From Desulfurococcales archaeon ex4484_204 (GTDB lineage: Archaea > Thermoproteota > Thermoprotei_A > Sulfolobales > NBVN01), in the NCBI GenBank assembly GCA_002255065.1, contig NJEF01000002.1, positions 1 to 21,765 of the forward strand: DNA of 21,765 bases, in the 5' to 3' direction. Within the stretch, counting starts at the first letter, position 1; each line of letters opens with the position of its first letter. Below, one piece after another: positions 1 to 7,066 of the stretch. The position numbers were made by a program, and so were the translations under genes. The notes below the pieces were generated by a model. It saw nothing but the letters and a program-made list of their open reading frames with translations, searched no databases and was not told where the DNA came from.

Positions 1-1726
1 CCTCAACGGCATGGACCTCCATGTTCACCCTAACCACCTCAAGTCTATCTCCAGCAACTATGTGGACCTCCTTCAACCCATCCTTAACCTTCCTACCGAG
101 GGTGCCCTCAACCTGGTAATTAACGAAGATGAGCATGTTCCTCGGGTCTGACGCCATGAGTCTGAAGTACTCAACAGCTGGCCCGCCCGTAAGCATGCCT
201 GAGGTGGCTATTATTATGCTGGGCTCACTGTCCTCAACGATCTCAGCTCTAGCTGTCTTACCCTCGAGAATGTTAAAGGCCTCATGCATAAACGGGTTCT
301 CACCGGCATATATCTTCTCCCTTAACTCCTTAGATAGGAGCTCCGGGTAAGCAGTATGTATCGCTGTAACTTCATTGATCATTCCCTCAATGTACACGGG
401 AACCTCCTGCAGTTCTCCTGACTCAAAAGCGTAAGCTATAATGACCATAACCTCCTGAGCCCTACCGACAGCAAGGGCCGGTATTAAGACCTTACCCTTA
501 CGCTCAATAGTCTTCTTAATTAAGTTTATAAAACCCCTCTCTGCCTCCTCCCTCAAGGGTTGCACTGTACCGCCGTAGGTTGACTCCATTATCAACGTAT
601 CAACCCTTGGAAACTCTGTGTTAGCCTTGTTCAGCAACCTAGTCCTGCCGAATTTAAAGTCGCCCGTGTACACTATGTTATGAAGACCGTTACCTATGTG
701 TAGGTGGGCCATAGCGGAACCTAAGATATGGCCAGCATCATATAGAGTTAACCTAATATCAGGTGTTATATCGGTTACCTCGCCGTACCTTAAGGGAACA
801 GTGTGTAGCAACGCTTTATGAACGTCCTTCACATCAAAGGGTAGCGGCCTTCCCTCCCTCTTCGAGATATCCAGTAGGTCTAGCTGTAGAAGTACCATTA
901 AGTCTCTCGTAGCTTGTGTAGTGTATATAGGGCCTTCATATCCGTACTTAAAGAGGAACGGTATTAGCCCGCAGTGATCGAGGTGTGCGTGAGTAACAAC
1001 AACCGCATCTATCTCCTCAGGTTTAATACCTAGAACATCAAGACGGGGCATTGTCTGCTTAGCTGAGGGGGCGCTTGGGTTGAAACCGAAGTCTAGGAGA
1101 ACCTTAGACTCAGCTGTCTCCACTAAAACAGCCGACCTACCGACCTCCTGGAAACCACCCAGCGCTGTGATCCTAACATACTGATCCCTGAATATTACAT
1201 CCCTATGGATTCTCTCACCTATATTTCTTAGTACATCTATTCTCTCATCTGCCTGCGCTATCATATACCTCAGTGCTGCCTCTAAGATCTTCGACTTAAG
1301 CGGGGGCTTCCTAACGATCCTAGGCCTCCACCCAGTAAGTTGAAACACCATTCTATACAGCAACTTATCATCCTGGTAAAACTTCCTGGGCTCTGAGGTC
1401 TTTATGATAACCTCACCAAGAACGCTATCAAACGTTATATCATCCTCATCCAACGTAACGTCACTAGGTAATACTGAGAGTATCTTCCTTAACGCCTCCC
1501 TAGTAGATAGCCTTGAAGATTCGTCAACCCTAACAACTATCCTCTTTCTAAGCACCTTAGCGAGGGACTTAATTATCTCCTCGTTCTCTATGATGAACCC
1601 CACGTTCCTCACGTAGATAGCTATCTCAGGGCCTTCGAACTCTATCTTAGTTATCTGCGCCTCCGATGGTATCCTCTTAAATATCTCCTCCCTTATCCTA
1701 GCCCTTACCCTATCCATAATAACCAT
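1..1726 (-). CDS. Archaeal beta-CASP ribonuclease aCPSF1 (KH-KH-metallo-beta-lactamase), C-terminus cut by window edge
   Basis: Archaeal homologue of the CPSF73 endonuclease. In other archaea this family cuts the 3' ends of nascent RNA after U-rich signals and acts as the general transcription terminator. Translating the minus strand gives 575 residues with no stop; the family is about 640 long, so roughly the last 60-70 residues lie outside the window. Residues 1-145 resemble the two N-terminal KH RNA-binding domains. The metallo-beta-lactamase signature HAHLDH is at 246-251, with further metal ligands in GHILGS (His333) and GDFKFG (Asp356), followed by a beta-CASP domain containing SGMLTGGP. 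All visible catalytic residues are intact. The start is the ATG at 1726 (MVIMDRV); the ATG at 1717 is an in-frame alternative. It begins 20 bases after the psmB stop, so the two are probably co-transcribed, an arrangement common in archaea. Confidence 0.95.
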   Translation of the reverse strand, partial: MVIMDRVRARIREEIFKRIPSEAQITKIEFEGPEIAIYVRNVGFIIENEEIIKSLAKVLRKRIVVRVDESSRLSTREALRKILSVLPSDVTLDEDDITFDSVLGEVIIKTSEPRKFYQDDKLLYRMVFQLTGWRPRIVRKPPLKSKILEAALRYMIAQADERIDVLRNIGERIHRDVIFRDQYVRITALGGFQEVGRSAVLVETAESKVLLDFGFNPSAPSAKQTMPRLDVLGIKPEEIDAVVVTHAHLDHCGLIPFLFKYGYEGPIYTTQATRDLMVLLQLDLLDISKREGRPLPFDVKDVHKALLHTVPLRYGEVTDITPDIRLTLYDAGHILGSAMAHLHIGNGLHNIVYTGDFKFGRTRLLNKANTEFPRVDTLIMESTYGGTVQPLREEAERGFINLIKKTIERKGKVLIPALAVGRAQEVMVIIAYAFESGELQEVPVYIEGMINEVTAIHTAYPELLSKELREKIYAGENPFMHEAFNILEGKTARAEIVEDSEPSIIIATSGMLTGGPAVEYFRLMASDPRNMLIFVNYQVEGTLGRKVKDGLKEVHIVAGDRLEVVRVNMEVHAVE

Positions 1727-1746
1727 TGCTCTAACTACCCCTAACC

Positions 1747-2334
1747 CTAAAATAGCATGATCTTGGCGCCCTCCCTAGTAACTACTGCAACATCTACTGC
1801 CTCGCCGGTAAAGACGTCCCTCCTCATTGAGGCCCTAACAGCCTTCACAGCCAGCTCCGTTGCCTCATCGATACTTAAATTCTCCCTATAATTCGATTCA
1901 ATAACTCCTACAGCTACTGGAGACCCCGACCCAGTTACCGCGTACTTCTCCTCAACGTAATCGCCAAACCACTCTATAGCGAACAACCTAGGCTTTACGT
2001 CATACCCCCCTAGAAGCAGCTGTACAACATACGGGTAGTACTTATTAGTGTTAAGGATTAGGGAGAGGTATGATGCTAGGTTCCTTACAGGTATAGCCCT
2101 ACCAGTACTTACCCTGTAGTTCCTAGCCATGTACTGTAGGATGGAGGCGAGCATCTGGGCATCAGCTACGAGACCTGAAATAGTCATGACTACATGGTCA
2201 TCGATCTTAACGATCTTTCTAACGTTCTTATGGGCTATGTAGAAGCCGCTACTCGCTCTCTTATCCGCTGCCAATATTACGGCATCCCTCGTAACGAGCC
2301 CTACTGTAGTTGTGCCATGCATAACTGTTACCAT
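1747..2334 (-). CDS. psmB: Proteasome beta subunit, active type
   Basis: Catalytic subunit of the archaeal 20S proteasome, which degrades unfolded proteins handed over by PAN or Cdc48-type ATPases in the cytoplasm. The N-terminus MVTVMHG precedes TTTVG, the autocleavage site, so the mature protein should start with the nucleophile Thr. Counting from that Thr, Asp17, Arg19 and Lys33 are present, and so are the SGSGSP and RRDVFTGEAVD segments that carry the conserved Ser/Asp residues near the active site, so this is an active subunit. A longer reading from the ATG at 2349 (adding MCGDL) is possible. I prefer the ATG at 2334 because GGTGAT lies 3 bases before it and the inferred transcript start near 2359 leaves room for that site. 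The shorter choice gives 195 residues and a 7-residue propeptide. aCPSF1 follows downstream. Confidence 0.95.
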   Translation of the reverse strand: MVTVMHGTTTVGLVTRDAVILAADKRASSGFYIAHKNVRKIVKIDDHVVMTISGLVADAQMLASILQYMARNYRVSTGRAIPVRNLASYLSLILNTNKYYPYVVQLLLGGYDVKPRLFAIEWFGDYVEEKYAVTGSGSPVAVGVIESNYRENLSIDEATELAVKAVRASMRRDVFTGEAVDVAVVTREGAKIMLF

Positions 2335-2380
2335 TAAATCACCACACATTAAAGCTTTCCGAGGGATTAAGGTGTTGATT

Positions 2381-2390
2381 AGATAATAAA
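2381..2390. promoter_or_regulatory. Shared TATA-like element for psmB (minus) and egsA (plus)
   Basis: AGATAATAAA on the plus strand reads TTTATTATCT on the minus strand. About 26 bases downstream on the plus strand lies the egsA GTG at 2410, implying a leaderless egsA mRNA. About 27 bases downstream on the minus strand is position 2359, giving psmB a leader of about 25 bases that contains its GGTGAT site. It is the only AT-rich box in the 75-base gap. Inferred from spacing only. Confidence 0.5.
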
Positions 2391-2409
2391 GGTTTCTACC
2401 AAGTTTTAA

Positions 2410-3483
2410 GTGGTGTTAAAAATAGCTGGCGGTAGCGTACACATAATCAACCTCCCTAAGAAGGTCATTGTTGGCTCTAATATCCTTAAGAGGATCGATG
2501 GAGTTATCTATGAGCTCGGTCTCGGCTCGAGGATCGCTACCCTAACAGGTCCTAACGTAAAGAAGCTAGTTAGTGAGGACTTAGTTAACTACCTAGGTGC
2601 TAAGGGCTTCGATGTAGAGCTACTAATAGTTCCATCCCCTCAACTCGACGACGTTAAACTACTAGAGGATACTGTTAGGAGGTTTAGACCCTCAGTTATT
2701 TTAGGGCTTGGTGGGGGTAAGGTGATTGATGCTGCTAAGTACATAGCCTTAAGCCTTAACGTGGACTTCATCAGCGCACCAACAGCTGCATCGCATGATG
2801 GCGTGGCATCCCCGTTTGTATCGTTAAGGGGTACTGGTAGGGTTACATCGGTTAAGGCTAAACCACCAATAGCTATAATTGCCGACCTGGACGTAATAGC
2901 TAGCGCGCCCAGGAGACTACTATCAGCTGGTGCAGGGGATCTACTAGGTAAGTTCACAGCAGTTCTTGACTGGCGCCTAGCCCACAGGCTTAAGGGCGAG
3001 TACTACGGTGAGTACGCTGCATCACTATCCCTACTATCAGCTAAGCACGTAATAAACTTCAGCGATGTCATATCGAGGGGAGGTATTGAAGCTGTAAGGA
3101 TAGTTATGGAGGGCCTTATAAGCTCATCAACAGCTATGTGCATAGCCGGTTCAACGAGGCCCGCAAGCGGGTCTGAGCACCTCTTTAGCCACGCACTAGA
3201 TGTAATCGCTAACTACCCAGCACTCCATGGCGAGCAGGTAGCTCTTGGCACCATAATGATGTCTTACTTACACGGTAGGAATTGGAAGAGGATAAGGCGT
3301 ATAGCCAGAAAGCTCGGGTTACCAACTACAGCTAAGGAGATCGGTGTAAGGGATACTGACATCATTAAAGCACTAACAACCGCACATAGAATAAGACCTG
3401 AAAGATACACCATACTAGGGGAGTCAGGACTTACTTGGAGAGCTGCTGAAGAGGTGGCTAAGCTAACGGAGGTTATTAACTAA
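2410..3483 (+). CDS. egsA: sn-glycerol-1-phosphate dehydrogenase
   Basis: Reduces dihydroxyacetone phosphate to sn-glycerol-1-phosphate with NAD(P)H, the step that sets the archaeal stereochemistry of membrane lipids. It has 357 residues, a normal length for this iron-alcohol-dehydrogenase-like family. The dinucleotide-binding loop GLGGGK is at 99-104 and SAPTAASHDG surrounds Asp130. GSEHLFSHALD (His257, His261) and ALHGEQ (His273) hold the probable Zn ligands of the C-terminal helical domain; which His does what is inferred from family resemblance. The start is GTG at 2410, with a second GTG at 2413. There is no Shine-Dalgarno site and the TATA-like box sits about 26 bases upstream, so translation is probably leaderless. 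The gene is monocistronic, followed by the TnpB-derived segment on the opposite strand. Confidence 0.95.
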   Translation: MVLKIAGGSVHIINLPKKVIVGSNILKRIDGVIYELGLGSRIATLTGPNVKKLVSEDLVNYLGAKGFDVELLIVPSPQLDDVKLLEDTVRRFRPSVILGLGGGKVIDAAKYIALSLNVDFISAPTAASHDGVASPFVSLRGTGRVTSVKAKPPIAIIADLDVIASAPRRLLSAGAGDLLGKFTAVLDWRLAHRLKGEYYGEYAASLSLLSAKHVINFSDVISRGGIEAVRIVMEGLISSSTAMCIAGSTRPASGSEHLFSHALDVIANYPALHGEQVALGTIMMSYLHGRNWKRIRRIARKLGLPTTAKEIGVRDTDIIKALTTAHRIRPERYTILGESGLTWRAAEEVAKLTEVIN

Positions 3484-3499
3484 GTTAAAACCTTAAGCA

Positions 3500-3624
3500 T
3501 AAATCCCGCTTTCATTAAGGCTTCACCCATGGCATATACCGGTCAATAACTAATGAACAGCTATCCAGCCTTAAGCAATTAACTACCTGTAGGGTTACGT
3601 AACTGTTTCTTGTTTGTAGGTCTT
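3500..3624 (-). other. Possible right end / guide-RNA scaffold region of the tnpB element
   Basis: This is the 3' flank of the broken tnpB gene, read on the minus strand. It contains an 8-bp inverted repeat (TTAAGGCT at 3515-3522, AGCCTTAA at 3567-3574 on the plus strand) and a 10-bp palindrome, GTTACGTAAC (about 3593-3602). In IS200/IS605-type elements, the segment just downstream of tnpB forms the omega RNA scaffold and the guide starts at the element's right end. The distance (about 100-120 bases) and structure fit that, but I cannot define the boundary. The motif GGGTGAAGCC here resembles GGGATGAAGCC at 4938-4948 on the other strand. If this is a right end, it stops somewhere near 3500, about 20 bases from the egsA stop. 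Confidence 0.35.
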
Positions 3625-4724
3625 TTAAGGTCTTTGTAGGTTCTGGTATACCTCTCTAGGGTTTAGTCCTAGGTATTCTAGCGCTAGAATGTATGCTGAA
3701 ACAGTATGTCTGTCTAAACCAACATCTTTAGCTATCAGTTCCGCTAACTTACTCGTGAACGCTGGGTTTACAAAGAATGGTTTTAGTCCATACCTTAATG
3801 CCTTAAAGTATAAACATCTGTGATGCTTCTCGCTTAGTCCATCTAGCTATTTTGCGATTAGCAGTACTATTCTTGGTGAACCTTCTTGTCTTTATAGTAT
3901 CTGGGTCTTCGAAGACTACTACACTGCATCCATGATAGTAGCAGTAATTCATTATCTCAGATAATATCTGTGATTGTTTTTGTCCTCCTAGCTATTCTCG
4001 GATACCCATGACTTGTAGTTTCTGGAAACCACCATGTCTTATAGTCTAGTAACTCTCCTTTAGGTGAGACAATAACTAGGTTTGCTCTATCGCTATTCCA
4101 GTCAATACCAACAATATTAATTCCTTTGAGGTTGTCATAGACTTTTCTATGCTTAAGGTATATCTCTACTGGTACTATGAATTGGAACTTAACTAAGGCT
4201 CTATTCTTCCTATATTCTCTTATGATGCACCTAGCATTATAACCAAGGAGCTTACTAGAGCCGAGTTCATATAGTTCCTTTATAACTTCGGTATGTGTTT
4301 TTAATGGCTTTATAGGTACTCTTATCCTCTCTATACCATAGTTCTTTGTAAAGACCACTACTTTTACTTCATTCAGTGATGAAAGCCTTATGATTCGATC
4401 TCCTCTGTCTAGTCTATCACCTATGGACTCAAGCATAAGCCGTTGTCTTAGCTGTTTAACTTTTCTTCCTTTCTCTTCGCTGACTTGTACATTTCCCTAG
4501 CTCTCTCATAACATGCATGAGCATATTTCTGGTTAGGAACAAAACGTTTAATCTTAAACATACACTCCTTCATAGGTATCTTATTCTCTAAACACTCTAA
4601 TGCTATGAGGACTCTAAGGCGATACATCCTAGCTGTAAATACCAAACTTAGCTATAATATCACTACCACGTATTTTACTAAAGCTCCTTACTGTTACACG
4701 GTCAATTATGGCTTCTCTTATCAC
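3625..4724 (-). pseudogene. Frameshifted TnpB (IS200/IS605 OrfB) endonuclease, short crenarchaeal type
   Basis: TnpB is an RNA-guided DNA endonuclease carried by IS200/IS605 elements. Here its reading frame is broken in several places, but the pieces line up in order on the minus strand. The first is an N-terminal piece from GTG 4724 (VIREAIIDRVTVRS). Next come 4645-4448 and 4436-3957 (GIDWNSDRANLVIV, first RuvC Asp at 4101-4103). A piece after a one-base shift near 3958 reads EIMNYCYYHGCSVVVFEDPD (Glu at 3908-3910). The last piece, after a shift near 3795, is VNPAFTSKLAELIAKDVGLD (third Asp codon 3712-3714), ending at the TAA at 3625. So all three RuvC acidic residues survive, but there are at least four disruptions (near 4650, 4460, 3958 and 3795), and no single protein can be made. 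No zinc ribbon is visible. No TnpA is present. Confidence 0.85.
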
Positions 4725-4876
4725 GGGTTAGCACCCTTCCTAAGAATAATAACGAGTACTTCCTCTCCACGATACTTTTCAATAACCCTCTCATACTCCT
4801 TAGGAACATAGATTACATAACCCCTTCGACCCCATCTTGATACTTTTCCCTCGAATACTAGCAATATTCCACTCAC
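4721..4876 (-). CDS. Small AbrB/SpoVT-type DNA-binding protein preceding tnpB
   Basis: An intact 51-residue reading frame that is easy to miss. Its core, KVSRWGRRGYVIYVPKEY followed by EKYRGEEVLVIIL, looks like the swapped-hairpin AbrB fold found in archaeal antitoxins and transcription regulators: a basic strand, G-Y-x-I-x-V-P, a short helix, then a hydrophobic strand. I infer DNA binding from that fold. The stop TGA (4721-4723) overlaps the GTG start of the tnpB remnant (4724), so the two were translationally coupled. The start is GTG 4876, with TTG 4879 one codon earlier; a strong TATA box centred near 4904 places the transcript start at about 4877, so it is probably leaderless. It has stayed open while tnpB decayed. 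It could regulate the element or act as an orphan antitoxin-like protein. Confidence 0.65.
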   Translation of the reverse strand: MSGILLVFEGKVSRWGRRGYVIYVPKEYERVIEKYRGEEVLVIILRKGANP

Positions 4877-4899
4877 CAATAAATATTAAAGAAGGAAAA

Positions 4900-4907
4900 C
4901 TTATAAA
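4900..4907. promoter_or_regulatory. TATA box, possibly bidirectional (AbrB-tnpB and candidate RNA)
   Basis: CTTATAAA on the plus strand reads TTTATAAG on the minus strand. About 27 bases away on the minus strand is the GTG start at 4876 of the AbrB-like gene. About 27 bases away on the plus strand is position 4931, where the hairpin-rich segment begins. The spacing suits both directions, but which one is used cannot be read from sequence. Confidence 0.5.
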
Positions 4908-4929
4908 CCTTAATAGTATAAGATATGAT

Positions 4930-5075
4930 TGACCGTTGGGATGAAGCCGTGCTTCACCGAAGGCTCTGGCTCCAAAGCTATAGAGCTGGAGCCGTAGGTG
5001 GGGCATGATCAGATACCGTAATGAACCGACCTACGGAGACCTACACAGACCGTAGGCGGAGAACGGTTTCAGCTA
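4930..5075 (+). ncRNA. Candidate structured RNA, three hairpins
   Basis: A non-coding stretch with three strong stem-loops. Hairpin 1 is TGAAGC-CGT-GCTTCA (4942-4956). Hairpin 2 is GGCTCCA at 4968-4974 with TGGAGCC at 4987-4993, with AGCT/AGCT pairing inside the loop. Hairpin 3 is CCTACGG at 5030-5036 with CCGTAGG at 5050-5056, extended by an outer stem 5023-5028/5064-5069. A second copy of CCGTAGG at 4992-4998 could pair with 5030-5036 instead, which would open hairpins 2 and 3. A TATA box 27 bases upstream of 4931 would start a plus-strand transcript here. It matches no tRNA, RNase P, SRP or C/D RNA pattern I can recognise. It may be the left end of the tnpB element or a solitary omega-RNA-like relic. 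The strand is inferred. Confidence 0.4.
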
Positions 5076-5162
5076 TTACATACTAACCATCACTACCTAG
5101 CAAAGGGGCGATGCTTAAATGTCTCGAACCCTAACTGTTATAGAGCAACTAGGTGAGGCTAC

Positions 5163-5597
5163 ATGGCCATAATAACGTTGGTAAGCCATTTAGTTGCTAG
5201 GGAGGGATACACGTTTATCCATGAAGGTTACTCGGAGCGGTGTCTTAACTGTAGGTTTAAGAAGGTATGTATTGATAGACTTAAGAAGGGCCACATCTAT
5301 AGGGTTGTTAAGGTATTAGGCTTAAGAAATAGATGCCCTGTAAACGGCTACGTTGTCAGCGTCGTCGTCGATGAAGTCCCTATCGAGATCGCTTTACCTA
5401 AGAAGCTAGCCGTTGAGGGCATGACAGTGAGGTACCCAGAAATTAAATGCGATAGATCTAAGTGCCAGTACTTAAAGTTATGCAAGCCAAGGCTCCTTAA
5501 GGAGGGCTCTAGAATTAAAGTTCTTACAGTCAAGGAGAGGATTAAGTGCCCCTTAAACCAATCCCTAGTAGTTGCTAAAGTACTACTTATTGACTAA
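5163..5597 (+). CDS. UPF0179 family cysteine-rich archaeal protein
   Basis: Conserved archaeal protein of unknown function, 144 residues. The sequence shows two copies of a four-cysteine module: Cys27, 30, 36 and 58, and Cys96, 101, 107 and 129. In both, the third and fourth cysteines are 22 residues apart and the fourth is followed by Pro. Eight cysteines in this pattern suggest two metal sites (Fe-S or Zn); that is inference. Between the modules is a small beta-rich segment (GYVVSVVVDEVPIEIAL). The start is ATG 5163 because GGTGAG (5152-5157) lies 5 bases before it, and a TATA-like CTTAAAT at 5114-5120 puts the transcript start near 5144. It converges on the S6e gene, leaving 46 bases between stops. 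I know no function for this family. Confidence 0.88.
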   Translation: MAIITLVSHLVAREGYTFIHEGYSERCLNCRFKKVCIDRLKKGHIYRVVKVLGLRNRCPVNGYVVSVVVDEVPIEIALPKKLAVEGMTVRYPEIKCDRSKCQYLKLCKPRLLKEGSRIKVLTVKERIKCPLNQSLVVAKVLLID

Positions 5598-5643
5598 TGA
5601 CGGGCTCTACCCCCTATGACTCTACGCTACTTTGAAGCCGGCT

Positions 5644-6288
5644 TTAAACTATCTTAGTGTTGATCTGTACTATCTCCTCACTTATGGTATTACCTCTAAC
5701 ATACTTCCTTCTCCTCTCGCCTTTAATCCTTGGATGGAAACCCGGCGGTTTAGATAGTAGTAACGCCTTTTTACCTGTTCCTGAAAGGGTCTTAATCATT
5801 GGAAAACCAGCGAGATCTGACCCCCCAGTAATCATTAGCTTCCTCCCCTTAATCCCAACAACCGACGAATTAACTACATCACCTATTCTTTTATCAAGAA
5901 ATGCTGCAGCTGCCTCACCTCTCACAACTACTTGAAACGACTTAGCTCTAAATACCTCACCTAAACAGCTCTCACGACCTAGTTTCTCGACGAGCATTGC
6001 CTTAGGGACGAGAAGCACCCCCATAGGTACTGAAGGATCTCCTAGGAGCTTTAATGTGAACTTAACCTTATCATTACTTGCTCTATCCCTCCAAATCCTG
6101 AGCGTGACCACGCCATAAGGCGCGTTAATAGAGTCTAATGTTTCAGGGTTCACCCTCGCCGTTGCTAAAGCCCTGCCCTCCTTATGCTCCTCACCGTACT
6201 TAAGCTCGTCAACACCAACTACCTTAACCCACAGAACCCGCGGGTTCTTAGCCTCCGGATCACTTACCACTACCTTAAATTCAGGCAT
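5644..6288 (-). CDS. rps6e: 30S ribosomal protein S6e
   Basis: Small-subunit ribosomal protein, 214 residues, the longer crenarchaeal form. The C-terminal half carries the diagnostic run GIKGRKLMITGGSD, then LLSKPPGFHPR, GERRRKYVRGNTISEEIVQIN. The N-terminal half (MPEFKVVVSDPEAKN) is the usual S6e beta-rich domain. A GTG at 6297 would add three residues. I choose ATG 6288 because GCGGTGG (6294-6300) is 5 bases upstream and the protein then begins MPEF as in relatives. A TATA-like box (TTTTAAAC, about 6322-6329) fits a transcript start near 6299, so S6e can be expressed separately from the upstream pcm gene. Confidence 0.95.
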   Translation of the reverse strand: MPEFKVVVSDPEAKNPRVLWVKVVGVDELKYGEEHKEGRALATARVNPETLDSINAPYGVVTLRIWRDRASNDKVKFTLKLLGDPSVPMGVLLVPKAMLVEKLGRESCLGEVFRAKSFQVVVRGEAAAAFLDKRIGDVVNSSVVGIKGRKLMITGGSDLAGFPMIKTLSGTGKKALLLSKPPGFHPRIKGERRRKYVRGNTISEEIVQINTKIV

Positions 6289-6326
6289 CAAAGCCACCGC
6301 TAGTGTCTCTAGATATAGTGGTTTAA

Positions 6327-6344
6327 AAGCATTGTCTAATGCTT
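6327..6344 (-). terminator. Candidate terminator after pcm, overlapping the S6e promoter
   Basis: Directly at the pcm stop, the minus strand reads AAGCATT-AGAC-AATGCTT, a perfect 7-bp stem with a 4-base loop, followed by TTTTAAA. The T run is also the TATA-like box proposed for S6e. Archaeal termination depends mainly on T runs (and aCPSF1), so the hairpin may be incidental. Confidence 0.35.
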
Positions 6345-7005
6345 AGCACTCGTCGTAGCCGTACCTACCTATAAGAGGAACGAAGACGCAGGGGATTCCA
6401 ACCTTCCTCCTCACCTTACCTCCAGGCTCCTTCACAACGGTAACGAGCCTCTGGAGGTACCTATCCCCTACAGGTATCACTAACTTACCCCCAACCCTTA
6501 ACTGATCTATGAGAGCTCTGGGTATATCGGGTGCTGCAGCAGTCACTATTATTCTATCATATGGTGCATAGCTGCTGTAACCTAGAGTTCCGTCCCCAAC
6601 GATAACAGTAACCCTTCCTATATATGACGTCCTCTTTAAGTTCTCCCTAGCGAATTCCGCTAAACCCGGGATTCTCTCAATAGACCATACATGCCCCCTA
6701 TCGCTAACTATCTCTGCTAGTACAGCTGCTTGATACCCGCTTCCAGTACCTATCTCTAGAACCTTATCACCCTCACCGGGGTCGAGCTCCTCAGTCATTA
6801 ATGCGACCATGTGTGGAGCACTTATCGTCTGCCCGTAACCTATGGGGAGGGGCATATCACTATACGCGTAATCCCTATACCTAGGTAGTACAAATTCCTC
6901 CCTAGGAACCTTAAGCATCGCTCTAATAACTTTACTACTTCTAAGCACGCCCTCATTGATAAGCATTCTCACTAGCTCCCTTCGCGCCTCATTAAATTCT
7001 GTCAT
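6343..7005 (-). CDS. pcm: Protein-L-isoaspartate O-methyltransferase
   Basis: Methylates L-isoaspartyl residues formed by spontaneous damage of Asp and Asn, starting repair of aged proteins; useful at high temperature. It has 220 residues, normal for the family. GYGQTISAPHMVALM (57-70) is the substrate-binding signature with the conserved Ser62, and VLEIGTGSGYQAAVLAE (82-98) is S-adenosylmethionine motif I. GDGTLGY (137-143) and the VGGKLVIPVG strand (171-180) complete the Rossmann fold. The start is ATG 7005 with GGTGGG just upstream. It is divergent from the DUF371 gene over a 61-base gap with AT-rich boxes (AATATCG, TTTATTAG on the minus strand). S6e follows 54 bases downstream but has its own promoter-like box. 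Confidence 0.96.
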   Translation of the reverse strand: MTEFNEARRELVRMLINEGVLRSSKVIRAMLKVPREEFVLPRYRDYAYSDMPLPIGYGQTISAPHMVALMTEELDPGEGDKVLEIGTGSGYQAAVLAEIVSDRGHVWSIERIPGLAEFARENLKRTSYIGRVTVIVGDGTLGYSSYAPYDRIIVTAAAPDIPRALIDQLRVGGKLVIPVGDRYLQRLVTVVKEPGGKVRRKVGIPCVFVPLIGRYGYDEC

Positions 7006-7066
7006 TACCCACCAATCACTATAACCGATATTATGCTAATAAACAGTTCTAATAGGTGGTGCTATC

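Noticed and set aside
4605..4811. Plus-strand open frame opposite tnpB and the AbrB-like gene
   Set aside because: Composition typical of an antisense shadow (Ser/Thr/Tyr-rich, no motif); the minus strand explains the sequence.
4800..5006. Overlapping minus-strand frame through the TATA box and hairpins
   Set aside because: It runs across the TATA box and structured region in a frame different from the AbrB-like gene and has no recognisable domain; the AbrB-like frame is far more protein-like.
5023..5080. H/ACA guide RNA reading of hairpin 3 with ACA at 5078-5080
   Set aside because: The internal loop is 1 base on one side and 7 on the other, so no two-sided pseudouridylation pocket exists, and no K-turn is evident.
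4930..5162. Riboswitch in the UPF0179 leader
   Set aside because: A closer TATA-like box (5114-5120) with proper spacing to the UPF0179 start puts the transcript start after the hairpins, so they are unlikely to be in that mRNA.
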